This document shows, in pieces, positions 54,790-63,568 of a stretch of 64,000 bases of DNA (positions are counted from its first letter, which is position 1; each line of letters begins with the position of its first letter). This stretch comes from Caulobacter sp. SLTY (lineage in GTDB: Bacteria > Pseudomonadota > Alphaproteobacteria > Caulobacterales > Caulobacteraceae): NCBI RefSeq assembly GCF_009905535.1, contig NZ_JAAALA010000018.1, positions 1-64,000 on the forward strand, read 5' to 3'. Both the position numbers and the translations under genes were made by a program. The notes beneath the pieces were generated by a model, which was given only the letters and a program-made list of their open reading frames with translations, did not search any database and was not told where the DNA came from.

Positions 54790-54837
54790 TCTTCAGGTAG
54801 GATCCCCTCTCCCCATCTCCGGGGGGAGATCAGCGGG

Positions 54838-54863
54838 GGGCGTGGCGGGCAACCGCCACGCCC
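54838..54863 (+). terminator. Hairpin downstream of amtB, likely terminator
   Basis: GGGCGTGGCGG and CCGCCACGCCC form a perfect 11-bp stem with a gcaa tetraloop, about 50 bases after the amtB stop, followed by ttcggcgtttct, a weak U-rich tract. It can serve glnK-amtB as a terminator. Confidence 0.6.
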
Positions 54864-54910
54864 TTCGGCGTTTCTGGGGGGCCTTGCGAAGGCGGAGAGA
54901 GTGGTCGTCG

Positions 54911-54963
54911 CTCCCCCTCTGGGGGAGCTGTCCGATGCGAATACGCATCGGACTGAGGGGGCA
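54911..54963. repeat. REP-like double hairpin
   Basis: CTCCCCC-tct-GGGGGAG is followed by GTCCGATGCG-aata-CGCATCGGAC and then tgagggggc, so the outer C-run and G-run can also pair. I recall similar TCCCCCTCTGGGGGAGCTGTC sequences as intergenic repeats in Caulobacter relatives; a genome-wide search would settle this. Confidence 0.6.
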
Positions 54964-55123
54964 GCGCCGCCTTGTTGGGTTGATCATAGGCGCCGACATC
55001 GACGGCAGCGCCATAACGCTCCCCGTCCTGTCCGTTCGGCGCCGCCCCCACCACCACGCGCGTATTCGCGCGCGGTCCCCCGCCCCCGAAGGGGGCGGAA
55101 CTAAATGGACTGTCCGACGCGCC

Positions 55124-55993
55124 CTACCCCAGCCGACACCGCCGGACCCACCAGTCCGGGCGCATGCTTTCCAGCCGCTCGGCCAGGCCCTCGGCCTCGA
55201 TGTCGCCGGCGCAGAGGGCGAAGCAGGTCGCGCCCGAACCGCTCATCCTGGCCAGCAGGGTTTCCGGCTCGCCGCGCAGGGTTTCCAGCACCTCACCGAT
55301 GGCGGGGGTCAGGGACACCGCCGGGGCCTCCAGGTCGTTGCGGCAGCCGGCCATGACGGCGGCCACCTCGACCGCGTCCTCGAAGGCATCGGGCAGCCAC
55401 GGCCGTTCTGCGTTCCCCGGCGCGCCTGCCTCGTCATAGGCGCGGTAGACCGGGCCGGTCGGCGAGGCGACGCGCGGATTGACCAGCACCGCGTCGAGCG
55501 ACGGCATCCCGGGCGCGCGGACCAGCACCTCGCCCCTGCCCTCGCCGATCACCGTGCCGCCCCACAGGCAGGCGACGCCGTCGGAGCCGAGCCCGGCGGC
55601 GATGGCGTTCAGGGCCTCGTCCTGCATCGGGATGTCGAGCGCATCGCGCAGCAGGCGCAGGGTGGCCCCCGCGTCCGACGATCCGCCGCCCAGGCCCGCC
55701 GCGATCGGCAGCTGTTTGTCGAGGATCAGGCGGAACGGCGGCAAGGGTCGCCCCGCCGCCTTGGTCAGGGCCCAGGCGGCCCGCAGGACCAGATTGTTGG
55801 GCTCCAGCGCCAGTCCGGCGGCGAAGGGGCCGGTGACCTCGAAATCCAGCGCCTCGGACGGTTGCACGGCCACCCGGTCGCCGACATCGGCGAACACCAT
55901 CAGGCTGCTGACCGGGTGGAAGCCGTCGGCGGCCAGAGAGCCGACGTGCAGATAGAGGTTCACCTTGGCGGGTGCGAAAGCGGACAGGCCCAT
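55124..55993 (-). CDS. ispE: 4-diphosphocytidyl-2-C-methyl-D-erythritol kinase
   Basis: A 289-residue GHMP kinase in the MEP route to isoprenoids; it phosphorylates CDP-ME with ATP. The N-terminus FAPAKVNLYLHVG carries the conserved Lys, and the ATP loop PIAAGLGGGSSDAGA is at 96-110. The third motif, MSGSGATCFAL, is near the C-terminus. Length matches the family. It lies 21 bases after the TPR lipoprotein gene on the same strand, so the two are probably co-transcribed. Confidence 0.95.
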   Translation of the reverse strand: MGLSAFAPAKVNLYLHVGSLAADGFHPVSSLMVFADVGDRVAVQPSEALDFEVTGPFAAGLALEPNNLVLRAAWALTKAAGRPLPPFRLILDKQLPIAAGLGGGSSDAGATLRLLRDALDIPMQDEALNAIAAGLGSDGVACLWGGTVIGEGRGEVLVRAPGMPSLDAVLVNPRVASPTGPVYRAYDEAGAPGNAERPWLPDAFEDAVEVAAVMAGCRNDLEAPAVSLTPAIGEVLETLRGEPETLLARMSGSGATCFALCAGDIEAEGLAERLESMRPDWWVRRCRLG

Positions 55994-56014
55994 GCCCCTA
56001 CCCCGATCCGTTCG

Positions 56015-57739
56015 CTACTGGCGCTGTGCGACCACCGGCTTGACGCCCGTCAGCCCCTTGGCGAGCTTTTCCTCGGCCTTGGCCTTGATCGTGGCGTTGG
56101 GCTTCAGCTGCAGCACGCGGTTCCACTGGAAGCGGGCCTCGATCTGGCGACCGACCTGCCAGTAGGCGTCGCCGAGGTGGTCGTTGATCTCCGGATCGGC
56201 GGGCTCGAGCATGGCGGCGCGTTCGAGGTGCTCGACGGCGTTGCGGTAGTCGCCCATGCGGAAATAGGCCCAGCCCAGGCTGTCGATCATCGGCCCGCTG
56301 CGGGGATTGGCGGCGACGGCCTTCTGGACCATGGCCATGGCCTCGCCCAGCCGCTCTCCACGGTCGATCCAGCTGTATCCAAGGTAGTTGAGCAGTTCCG
56401 GCTCGTCCGGCTGCATGGCCAGGGCCTTCTGCAGGTCGGCCTCGGCGCCCGGCCAGTCACCGCTCCGCTCGCGGGAGATGGCGCGCATGTAGAAGAGGCG
56501 CCAGTCGGCCGCCTCGCCGTCGATCGCGATGACCTGGTCCATCAGCTTGGCGGACTCGGCGTACCGCTCGTTGGCCCGCAGGATGTCGGCATAGGTGACC
56601 AGGCCATCGCGGTCGCCACCGGCCGCGCCATCCGCGGCCATCTTCAGGGCGGCCTCGCTCTCGCCGGCCGCCTGGAACGACCAGGCCAGCCGCGAGCGGG
56701 CGGTGGCGTATTCGCGCGAGGCGGTCCCTATGCGGGCGTAGGCGGCGCGGGCGTTTTCCGCGTCCTCCATGCCGGTGTAGGCGTCGCCGATCTCGACCCA
56801 CAGCTCATCGCGGCTGGAGTCCAGCCGGGCCGACAGGCGCAGGTAGGCCAGCGCCAGGCCGTACTGCTTTTCCGCCGACATGGCCGAGGCCGGGATCAAC
56901 AGGGCGCGGGCGCCGCCCTGCTTGAGCGTGGTCATGGCCGGCGGCTTCTTGCGGGCGGCGGCGCGGGCGCGGGCGGCGGTCAGGGCCGGGTCGTTGCGGC
57001 GCACCTTCAGGGCGGCGTCATAGACAGCCACCGCCTCCGGCCCACGCTTGCGGCGTTCGAGGAAGGCGCCGTAGTCGGGGGCGAAGATGGCCGAGGCCTC
57101 GCCGTAGGACATCAGGATCTTGTAGTTGGTCTCGGCCTCGTCATAGCGCTTGAAGTGCTCGAACAGGAGGGCCTGGTTCAGCAGGCCGAACACCTCGACC
57201 AGCCGGTCGCCGCGCAGCACCGGGCGAGTGACCGCCGCGTCCATGTCGCCGCCCGCCGCCGCCGCCCAGGGGGCGAACAGCACCGCCGCCTGGCGGTGCG
57301 GGAAACCGACGCCCTGGTCGATCATGATGGCCTTGGCGGTGGCGCCATCGCCGCTGGCCAGGGCGTCCACCGCCTTGGTCAGAAGGCCCAGCCGCACGAT
57401 GACCACCGGCCCCTCGCCCTCGGCGGGCGCCAGCTGGGCGGCCTTCTGGACATCGCCGGCGAACAGGGCGGTCTGGAAGCTGCGCTGCTTGAGGCTGGTG
57501 GCTTCGGCGCCGGCGATCTGGGCCTTGGAGAAGTAGTCGAAGGCCTCCTCGTTCTGGCCATCGGCCTGGGCCGCCTGGCCGGCCAGGAACAGGCCGTAAC
57601 CGGAGCGGCCTTCCTCGGGCGCCTCGACCGCCGCCGGCTGCGACGGACGCAGGCCGGCATCGTCCGCTGAGGGCGTGGTGGCGCAGGCCGCCAGGAACAG
57701 GACGGACAGGGCGGCGGAGGCAAGGGCGAGGCGCTTCAT
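56015..57739 (-). CDS. TPR-repeat lipoprotein
   Basis: 574 residues from ATG 57739. A lipoprotein signal peptide ends in the lipobox LAAC with Cys19. The rest is helical repeats of the TPR type, clearest in the C-terminal part (EADLQKALAMQPDEPELLNYLGYSWIDRG and the following LGWAYFRMGDYRNAVEHLERA). It would be anchored in the outer or inner membrane facing the periplasm. Similar proteins in Caulobacter relatives lie next to ispE and ETF-QO genes. No enzymatic domain. The role is probably as a scaffold in envelope assembly. Confidence 0.82.
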   Translation of the reverse strand: MKRLALASAALSVLFLAACATTPSADDAGLRPSQPAAVEAPEEGRSGYGLFLAGQAAQADGQNEEAFDYFSKAQIAGAEATSLKQRSFQTALFAGDVQKAAQLAPAEGEGPVVIVRLGLLTKAVDALASGDGATAKAIMIDQGVGFPHRQAAVLFAPWAAAAGGDMDAAVTRPVLRGDRLVEVFGLLNQALLFEHFKRYDEAETNYKILMSYGEASAIFAPDYGAFLERRKRGPEAVAVYDAALKVRRNDPALTAARARAAARKKPPAMTTLKQGGARALLIPASAMSAEKQYGLALAYLRLSARLDSSRDELWVEIGDAYTGMEDAENARAAYARIGTASREYATARSRLAWSFQAAGESEAALKMAADGAAGGDRDGLVTYADILRANERYAESAKLMDQVIAIDGEAADWRLFYMRAISRERSGDWPGAEADLQKALAMQPDEPELLNYLGYSWIDRGERLGEAMAMVQKAVAANPRSGPMIDSLGWAYFRMGDYRNAVEHLERAAMLEPADPEINDHLGDAYWQVGRQIEARFQWNRVLQLKPNATIKAKAEEKLAKGLTGVKPVVAQRQ

Positions 57740-57823
57740 GGAGCCTAACTTGCCGCAATCGGTGGCGGGAGCAAGGCGGTTCGCGCGGGATGGGGCCTTA
57801 GCCGGCATCCCGCGTGGGAAACG

Positions 57824-59515
57824 CTACATGTTCGGGTAGTTCGGCCCGCCGCCGCCTTCCGGCGTGGTCCAGACGATGTTCTGCGACGGGTCCTTGATGT
57901 CGCAGGTTTTGCAGTGGACGCAGTTTTGGGCGTTGATCTGGAACTTCGGATTGTTCCCCGCCTCGTCGTACAGCACCTCATAGACCCCGGCCGGGCAGTA
58001 GAGCCGGGCCGGTTCGCCGTACTTGGGCAGGTTCACCGCGATCGGGATCGACGGGTCCTTCAGCTTCAGGTGGGCCGGCTGGTCTTCCTCGTGGTTCGTC
58101 GCCGACAGGAAGACGCTGGACAGCTTGTCGAAGCTGATCACGCCGTCGGGCTTGGGATAGACCAGCTGCTTGTTGCCGAACTCGGCGGCCGTGCCGGTCG
58201 ATTCCGCGTCGGTCTTTCCGTGCTTGAGGGTGCCGAAGAAGGAGAAACCGCCCAGCAGGTGCGTGCACCACATGTCGAACATGCCGGCGGCGCCGCCCAG
58301 CGCGGTGCCCAGTTTCGACAGCAGCGGCTTGGCGTTGCGGACGGTCTTCAGTTCCTTGGCGACCCAGCTGTTCTCGTAGGCCGCCTGGTATTCGACCAGC
58401 TCATCCGACGCCCGGCCGGCCTGGACGGCCTTGAAGGCTTCCTCGGCGGCCAGCATGCCGGTCTTCATGGCGTTGTGGCTGCCCTTGATGCGCGGCACGT
58501 TGACGAAGCCGGCCGAGCAGCCGACCAGCACGCCGCCGGGGAAGGTCAGCTTGGGCACCGACTGATAGCCGCCCTCGGTGATGGCGCGGGCGCCGTAGGC
58601 GATGCGCTTGCCGCCCTCCAGATAGGGCTTCACCGAAGGGTGGTGCTTGAATCGCTGGAACTCGTCGAAGGGCGAGAGGAAGGGGTTCTTGTAGGAGAGG
58701 TGGACCACGTAGCCGATGGCCACGTAGTTGTCCCCGAAGTGGTACATGAAACTGCCGCCGCCGGTGTTGGCGTCCAGCGGCCAGCCGGTGGTGTGCTGGG
58801 CCAGGCCCGGGCGGTGGTTGGCGGCGGGCACCTGCCACAGCTCCTTGATGCCGATGCCGTACTTCTGGGGCTCCTTGCCCTTGGCCAGGTCGAACTTGGC
58901 GATCAGCTTCTTGGCCAGCGAGCCGCGCACGCCCTCGGCGATGAAGACGTACTTGCCGTGCAGCTCCATGCCGGGCTGGTAGTCGGGCTTCTTCTCGCCG
59001 TCCTTGCCAACGCCGACCACGCCGACCACCACGCCCTTGACCGAGCCATCGTCGTTCCAGACCAGGTCGGAGGCGGCGAAGCCCGGATAGATCTCGACGC
59101 CCAGTTCCTCGGCCTTGCCGGCCAGCCAGCGACAGACGTTACCCAGCGAGGCGATGTAGCAGCCGTCGTTGTGCATGAACGGCGGCATGGCGAACATCGG
59201 CAGGTCCAGCTCGCCCTGCGGGCCGAGCACCAGGAATTTGTCCTTGGTGACCGGCGTCTCAAGCGGCGCGCCCTGTTCCTTCCAGTCGGGGATCAGTTCG
59301 GTCAGCGCCTTGGGATCGATCACCGCGCCCGACAGGATATGGGCCCCGACCTCGGAGCCCTTTTCCAGCAGGGCGACCGAAATCTCGGTCCCGGCCGCCT
59401 CGGCCATCTGTTTCAGACGGATCGCCGAGGCCAGCCCGGCCGGGCCGCCACCCACGATCACGACATCATATTCCATCGCTTCGCGTTCTTCGGCGGCCGC
59501 GTCGATGTCGCTCAT
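57824..59515 (-). CDS. Electron transfer flavoprotein-ubiquinone oxidoreductase
   Basis: 563 residues from ATG 59515. FAD-binding motif VVIVGGGPAGLASAIRLKQ is near the N-terminus; a GSEVGAHILSGAVIDPKAL motif and the quinone-binding middle follow. The C-terminus has the [4Fe-4S] motif NCVHCKTCDIKDPSQNI. It takes electrons from ETF (fatty-acid and amino-acid dehydrogenases) to ubiquinone at the inner membrane. Length is typical (~550). It is divergent from the uracil-DNA glycosylase gene, with ~180 bases between. Confidence 0.96.
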   Translation of the reverse strand: MSDIDAAAEEREAMEYDVVIVGGGPAGLASAIRLKQMAEAAGTEISVALLEKGSEVGAHILSGAVIDPKALTELIPDWKEQGAPLETPVTKDKFLVLGPQGELDLPMFAMPPFMHNDGCYIASLGNVCRWLAGKAEELGVEIYPGFAASDLVWNDDGSVKGVVVGVVGVGKDGEKKPDYQPGMELHGKYVFIAEGVRGSLAKKLIAKFDLAKGKEPQKYGIGIKELWQVPAANHRPGLAQHTTGWPLDANTGGGSFMYHFGDNYVAIGYVVHLSYKNPFLSPFDEFQRFKHHPSVKPYLEGGKRIAYGARAITEGGYQSVPKLTFPGGVLVGCSAGFVNVPRIKGSHNAMKTGMLAAEEAFKAVQAGRASDELVEYQAAYENSWVAKELKTVRNAKPLLSKLGTALGGAAGMFDMWCTHLLGGFSFFGTLKHGKTDAESTGTAAEFGNKQLVYPKPDGVISFDKLSSVFLSATNHEEDQPAHLKLKDPSIPIAVNLPKYGEPARLYCPAGVYEVLYDEAGNNPKFQINAQNCVHCKTCDIKDPSQNIVWTTPEGGGGPNYPNM

Positions 59516-59697
59516 GGTCAGTCCTCGGTTCGAAAGTCTGGTCCGCTTATCGTGATCTGACCCGACGGCGGTCAAGCATCAATGGGCCCTCAAATGGCCT
59601 AAAGGCCGTTCGCGGCAAGCCAGTTGCTAATGGCTCTCAAGTAACCACCCTTCGAGGGGGGTGACCCGGGCTTGGCGGCCCCCTATCCTCTCCTCCG

Positions 59698-60519
59698 ATG
59701 ACTCCCGCCCTCGACCGCCGCGCCGCTGAGGCCCTGCTCGCCTTCTGGGCCGAGGCGGGGGTGGAGGCGCTGTATGGCGAGGCGCCGATCGACCGGTTGG
59801 CCGAGGGGGCCGAGCGGCTGAAGGCCAAGCCTCGGCCGGCTCCGCCGCCGCCGACTCCGCTGCGGTCGGGCCGGCCCGGACCGGCCGCGCCCGACATCGG
59901 CGCGGCCCTCGCCCAGGCCCAGGAGATGGCCGCGGCCGCCCAGACGCTCGAACAGCTGGCCGAGGCCATCGCGGCCTTCGAAGGCTGCCCGCTGCGCTAC
60001 GAGGGCGCCCGGCAGGCGGTGTTCGCGCGGGGCAATCCGCAGGGACCGGTGATGGTCATCGGCGAGGGCCCCGGCGGCGACGAGGATGCGCAGGGGGCGC
60101 CGTTCGTCGGCCGCGCGGGGCAACTGCTGGATCGCATGTTAGGCGCCGCCGGCCTGACCGACCGGGTGTTCATCACCAACACCGTCTTCTGGCGTCCGCC
60201 CGGCAACCGCACGCCGACCCCGGCGGAACAGGCCGTCTGTGCGCCATTCCTCGAGCGGGCCGTCGCCCTGGTGAATCCGAAGATGCTGCTGCTGGCCGGC
60301 GGGGCCTCGGCCAAGAGTGTGCTGAAGCGGGACGAGGGCATCCTCGCCATGCGCGGCCGGTGGTTCGAATGGAAGTCGGCCGATGGTTCGCTGGACCTGC
60401 CCGCCATGCCGACACTCCACCCCGCCTTCCTGCTGCGTCAGCCGGCAGCCAAGAAGAAGGCGTGGCTGGACCTTCTGACGCTGACCGAAAGGCTTGATCG
60501 AGCGGGACGGCCTGCCTAA
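59698..60519 (+). CDS. Uracil-DNA glycosylase, family 4-like
   Basis: A 273-residue protein. Residues ~105-265 match the family: [20 protein letters not shown] (motif 1), [48 protein letters not shown] and [15 protein letters not shown] (motif 3). It removes uracil from DNA. Two of the four Cys that bind the [4Fe-4S] cluster in thermophile enzymes are replaced here: AAFEGCPL has only the second Cys of C-x2-C, and VFWRPP has Trp for Cys; C in EQAVCAPFL remains. The Pro/Arg-rich linker at ~45-65 is variable. I take the changes as usual for alphaproteobacterial members, from memory. Confidence 0.85.
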   Translation: MTPALDRRAAEALLAFWAEAGVEALYGEAPIDRLAEGAERLKAKPRPAPPPPTPLRSGRPGPAAPDIGAALAQAQEMAAAAQTLEQLAEAIAAFEGCPLRYEGARQAVFARGNPQGPVMVIGEGPGGDEDAQGAPFVGRAGQLLDRMLGAAGLTDRVFITNTVFWRPPGNRTPTPAEQAVCAPFLERAVALVNPKMLLLAGGASAKSVLKRDEGILAMRGRWFEWKSADGSLDLPAMPTLHPAFLLRQPAAKKKAWLDLLTLTERLDRAGRPA

Positions 60520-60579
60520 AGCTGCACGTCTCTTGCAACGGGGACCGGGCGAGCGTTGTGCGCGCGGGGGTGAAACGGC

Positions 60580-62280
60580 ATGGCGTCTGCCGCTGATCGG
60601 CTTTGCAGGGCTCTGATCCTGACAGTTTTCGCCCTTCTGGCGGCGAGCTGGCTGGCGGCCGGGACCGCCCTGGCCGCCGACAAGCCGCTGAGCAACGCCG
60701 ACGAGGCTCGCTACCGCGCCGCCTTCGCCGCCGCCGACCGGGGCGACTTCGACGCCGCCGAAGAAGCGCTGGAAAAGGTCAGGGATCGCTCGCTGGTCGG
60801 CCATGTGGCCTTCGTCAAGCTGATGCACCCCACCGACTACCGCGCCACCTACGCCGAACTGGCCGACTGGTTGGACGATCATCGGGAGCTGGGCGGGGCC
60901 GAGCGGATCTACGTCCTGGCCCAGAAGCGACAGCCTAAGGGAACCCGCGAGCCCAAGGCGCCCAGCTTCATCGCCGTGGCCCGCGCCTGGACGGCCAGCG
61001 CCGTCGACAGCGGCGACGCCAGCTTCCGGGCGCGGGACGCCTACTACAGCGGCCGGGTCAGCGAGGCCTGGGTGCTGGCCCCGGGCGCGGATGAGCCCTG
61101 GATCGCCGGCCTGGCGGGCTGGCGCCTGGGCAAGGTGGACGAGGCCCGCAAGTTCTTCCTGCAGGTGGCGGCGGACGACACCTACGACGACTGGATGCGG
61201 GCCGGCGCCTGGTTCTGGGCCGGCCGGGCGGCCGAGCGTAGCGGCGACCTCGCCAACGCCCGCGTCTATTTCGGCCGGGCCGCGGCGGCGCCCTACACGT
61301 TCTACGGCCTGCTGGCCCGGCGGAAGCTGGAGCTGGAGGGCCATCGGATGGTCGCCCTGCCTCCCGTCGCCCAGAAGGCCATGGCCCCGGTCCCGAACGA
61401 GGCGCCGGAGGGCGACGTCAGCCCGCTGCTGGTCAAGGTCTCCGCCCGCGAACAGGAGCATGCCGACGGCCTGGTCTCCCGCGACCCGCGCGCCCGTCGC
61501 GCCGCCGCGCTGGTGCAAGTCGGCCGTCCGATTGAGGCGGCGCAGGAGCTGCGTATCGGGCTGGCCACGGCCGGTTCCGAGACGGGCCAGCGCGAATGGC
61601 AGTCGCTGATCGTCGCCCTGAAGGTTCCGCTGCAGCTGGCGGCGACCCCGACCACGGCCGGTAAGAAGAAGCCGGCCCGCCCCTATCGACCGGAAGCCTA
61701 TGACGAGCCGGAACTGTGGCCGGATGGCGGGTTCACCCTTGACCGCGCCCTGGTCTACGCCCTCGTGCGCCAGGAGAGCCGCTTCAACCCTTACGCCTAC
61801 AGCCACGCCGGGGCGGTGGGGCTAATGCAGGTGCTGCCGACCTCGGCGGCCTATGCGGCCGGGGACGACAGCCTGGTGAACAACATCATGCCGCTGTTCG
61901 ATCCGCCGGTGAACCTGCGGGTCGGCCAGGACTATATGAGCTGGCTGATGCAGAAGGGCCTGGGCGGTGGCGACCAGGGCTACGACCTGTTCCGCGTGAT
62001 CGCCGCCTACAACGGCGGGCCGGGGGCTGTGATCAAGACCCGTGGCCGCATGGAACTGGACGCCGACGCCCTGCTGTTCATGGAAAGCCTGCCGGCGAAA
62101 GAGACGCGGGAATACGTCGAGAAGGTCGCCTTCGGCTACTGGACCTATCGCCGGAAGTGGGGCCAGCCGACCCCGACCCTCGACTCGGCGGTGCGCTATG
62201 AGCGGATCGTCGACATGCGGATCGACCAGGCGGCGGGCGTTCAGTTGGCGTCCGACAAGGCGGGCTCGCCGACTCGCTAG
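60580..62280 (+). CDS. Soluble lytic transglycosylase
   Basis: A 566-residue secreted enzyme with a signal peptide (to about A33, ALA-ADKP). A long superhelical region of TPR-like helices (~35-375) precedes the catalytic SLT domain (~385-510), which has ALVRQESRFNPYAYSHAGAV with the catalytic Glu, then GLMQVLPTSAAYAAG and VIAAYNGGPGAV. It cuts peptidoglycan strands to form 1,6-anhydro ends in the periplasm. The domain order matches Slt70. The last 4 bases overlap the convergent GT2 gene. Confidence 0.93.
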   Translation: MASAADRLCRALILTVFALLAASWLAAGTALAADKPLSNADEARYRAAFAAADRGDFDAAEEALEKVRDRSLVGHVAFVKLMHPTDYRATYAELADWLDDHRELGGAERIYVLAQKRQPKGTREPKAPSFIAVARAWTASAVDSGDASFRARDAYYSGRVSEAWVLAPGADEPWIAGLAGWRLGKVDEARKFFLQVAADDTYDDWMRAGAWFWAGRAAERSGDLANARVYFGRAAAAPYTFYGLLARRKLELEGHRMVALPPVAQKAMAPVPNEAPEGDVSPLLVKVSAREQEHADGLVSRDPRARRAAALVQVGRPIEAAQELRIGLATAGSETGQREWQSLIVALKVPLQLAATPTTAGKKKPARPYRPEAYDEPELWPDGGFTLDRALVYALVRQESRFNPYAYSHAGAVGLMQVLPTSAAYAAGDDSLVNNIMPLFDPPVNLRVGQDYMSWLMQKGLGGGDQGYDLFRVIAAYNGGPGAVIKTRGRMELDADALLFMESLPAKETREYVEKVAFGYWTYRRKWGQPTPTLDSAVRYERIVDMRIDQAAGVQLASDKAGSPTR

Positions 62281-62762
62281 CGCGTTACCAGCGCGTCAAG
62301 CCGGTCGATCCGGCCGCGCAGGCGGCGCAGCAGATCCGGGCCTTCGCCACCGCCGACCTCATCGTACAGCCGACGGGAGACCAGCAGGCTCTCATCGCCC
62401 TTGACCCCCTGCCGCCAGGCCGGTCGACGCCCGTCGCGGGAGAGACGGAAACAGCCGGCGCGCGCCCAGTCGCTCCCCAGATGCCGTGCGACCGGCGCCT
62501 CCCAACCGGATGACGGCACGAGGCCGGGCCGGAGCAGCATCAACCAGTCGCCCCGCGCGGCGGCGCAGGCATCCGCCACCCCTTGGCCCCGGAAGATGCG
62601 CGCACCCGCATCATCGGCGATGTCCAGGGTGGCGTCGGTCGATCCCTGATCAACGACCAGCAGCTCCTTGACCAGCCCGTCCACCGCCGCAGGCACCAGC
62701 GCCGCCAGGGTGGCGGATAGGGCCTGGCCACTGTTCAACGTGGGGATCACGACGGAGATCAT
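62277..62762 (-). CDS. Short GT2-type glycosyltransferase
   Basis: 161 residues from ATG 62762 (upstream starts are possible). It opens ISVVIPTLNSGQALSATLAA and has LLVVDQGSTDATLDIADDAG, the GT2 donor site. It lacks a usual D-x-D: the region GDWLMLLRPGLVPSSGW stands in its place. It is about half the length of most GT2 proteins, so it may be a distinct small type, as seen in Caulobacter relatives, or may have lost its C-terminal half. No polysaccharide genes are adjacent. Its end overlaps slt by 4 bases. Confidence 0.7.
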   Translation of the reverse strand: MISVVIPTLNSGQALSATLAALVPAAVDGLVKELLVVDQGSTDATLDIADDAGARIFRGQGVADACAAARGDWLMLLRPGLVPSSGWEAPVARHLGSDWARAGCFRLSRDGRRPAWRQGVKGDESLLVSRRLYDEVGGGEGPDLLRRLRGRIDRLDALVTR

Positions 62763-62890
62763 CCGGCCGTCATGACGGGTCGTGACCGACGAGGAAAGCC
62801 CGGGCATCCGTTTGGACCGGATGTTCCCGCTTCGTTGCGTCCGTTAACCAAGGGGCATGACCACCGGGTTCCGGCTTTGTCCTCGAGCCG

Positions 62891-63439
62891 CTATCGGCGA
62901 TTGTTCCAGAACGGCGTCGGTTGGCCGGCCGCGAGCCATTGGTTCAGCCCGTCCGGCTGGATTGTGCTGCATCGCCCTTGGGTCACGTCGGTCCTGGCAG
63001 GCCAGTAGGCGACCCCTGCCCCCCACTGGAAATTCTGCCCCGTCTTGCCGTTCGCGGCCAGGATCACCCCGAAGCTGTAGGGCTCGACCACCATGTTGAA
63101 GTCGACCTTGCCGGTCACCAGGTGAGCGGGCTGAAACACCAGGAGGGGGCGTACGCAATAGGGGATGGAGGTGGTGTTCCTGATTCCGATCAGGGTCATC
63201 CCGAAGTCGCTTGCCGACGCGACGCTCATCGAGAGCTGGAGCCCTTGAAATCCGCTGTTGTCGAGCCAGCGGCTCTCGTCATCGAAATTGACGTTGTTGG
63301 CGATCTGACTGTTGCTGAACCCGCGATCCCTGAGGGCCTTCTGAATTTGCTGTCGCGCCGTGTCCTGCGCCTGGGCCACGGAGGGCGCCATGAGCGGAAG
63401 GAGCGCCGCAAGGCAGAGGGCGGAAAAGCGCAGGTGCAT
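62891..63439 (-). CDS. Small secreted protein of unknown function
   Basis: 182 residues from ATG 63439, with GGAGAG ahead. A Sec signal peptide (LAALLPLMAPSVAQAQD) is followed by a short helical part (ARQQIQKALRDRGFSNSQIA) and a beta-rich part with two Cys (IPYCVRP and QGRCSTIQP) that may pair. I do not recognise the family. It is divergent from the radical SAM gene, with 129 bases between the starts. Confidence 0.7.
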   Translation of the reverse strand: MHLRFSALCLAALLPLMAPSVAQAQDTARQQIQKALRDRGFSNSQIANNVNFDDESRWLDNSGFQGLQLSMSVASASDFGMTLIGIRNTTSIPYCVRPLLVFQPAHLVTGKVDFNMVVEPYSFGVILAANGKTGQNFQWGAGVAYWPARTDVTQGRCSTIQPDGLNQWLAAGQPTPFWNNRR

Positions 63440-63452
63440 CGCAGGACTCTCC

Positions 63453-63474
63453 AAATGTCTGTTATCCGACATTT
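63453..63474. promoter_or_regulatory. Inverted repeat just upstream of the secreted-protein start
   Basis: AAATGTC and GACATTT form a perfect 7-bp inverted repeat with an 8-base spacer, right next to the ribosome site of the gene at 62891-63439. It could be a DNA operator for the divergent pair or an RNA hairpin in the leader. Confidence 0.4.
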
Positions 63475-63568
63475 AGAACGAGAGGCGCCGGCGAGAACAT
63501 CCCCATTTGCGGTATGTCGGCGCCAAGGAAGTTCTTGTTTTGTTCGGCTCAGACGGCTAGCGTCAGGT

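Larger units (their letters stand above)
54790..55123. other. Palindrome-rich intergenic region between amtB and ispE
   Basis: No gene is supported here. The 334 bases hold at least four strong inverted repeats: 54838-54863, 54911-54927, 54930-54953, and cgcccccgaagggggcg near 55080-55096. The region lies between the 3' ends of two convergent genes. It looks like a cluster of REP-type elements with a terminator function rather than coding DNA. Confidence 0.7.
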
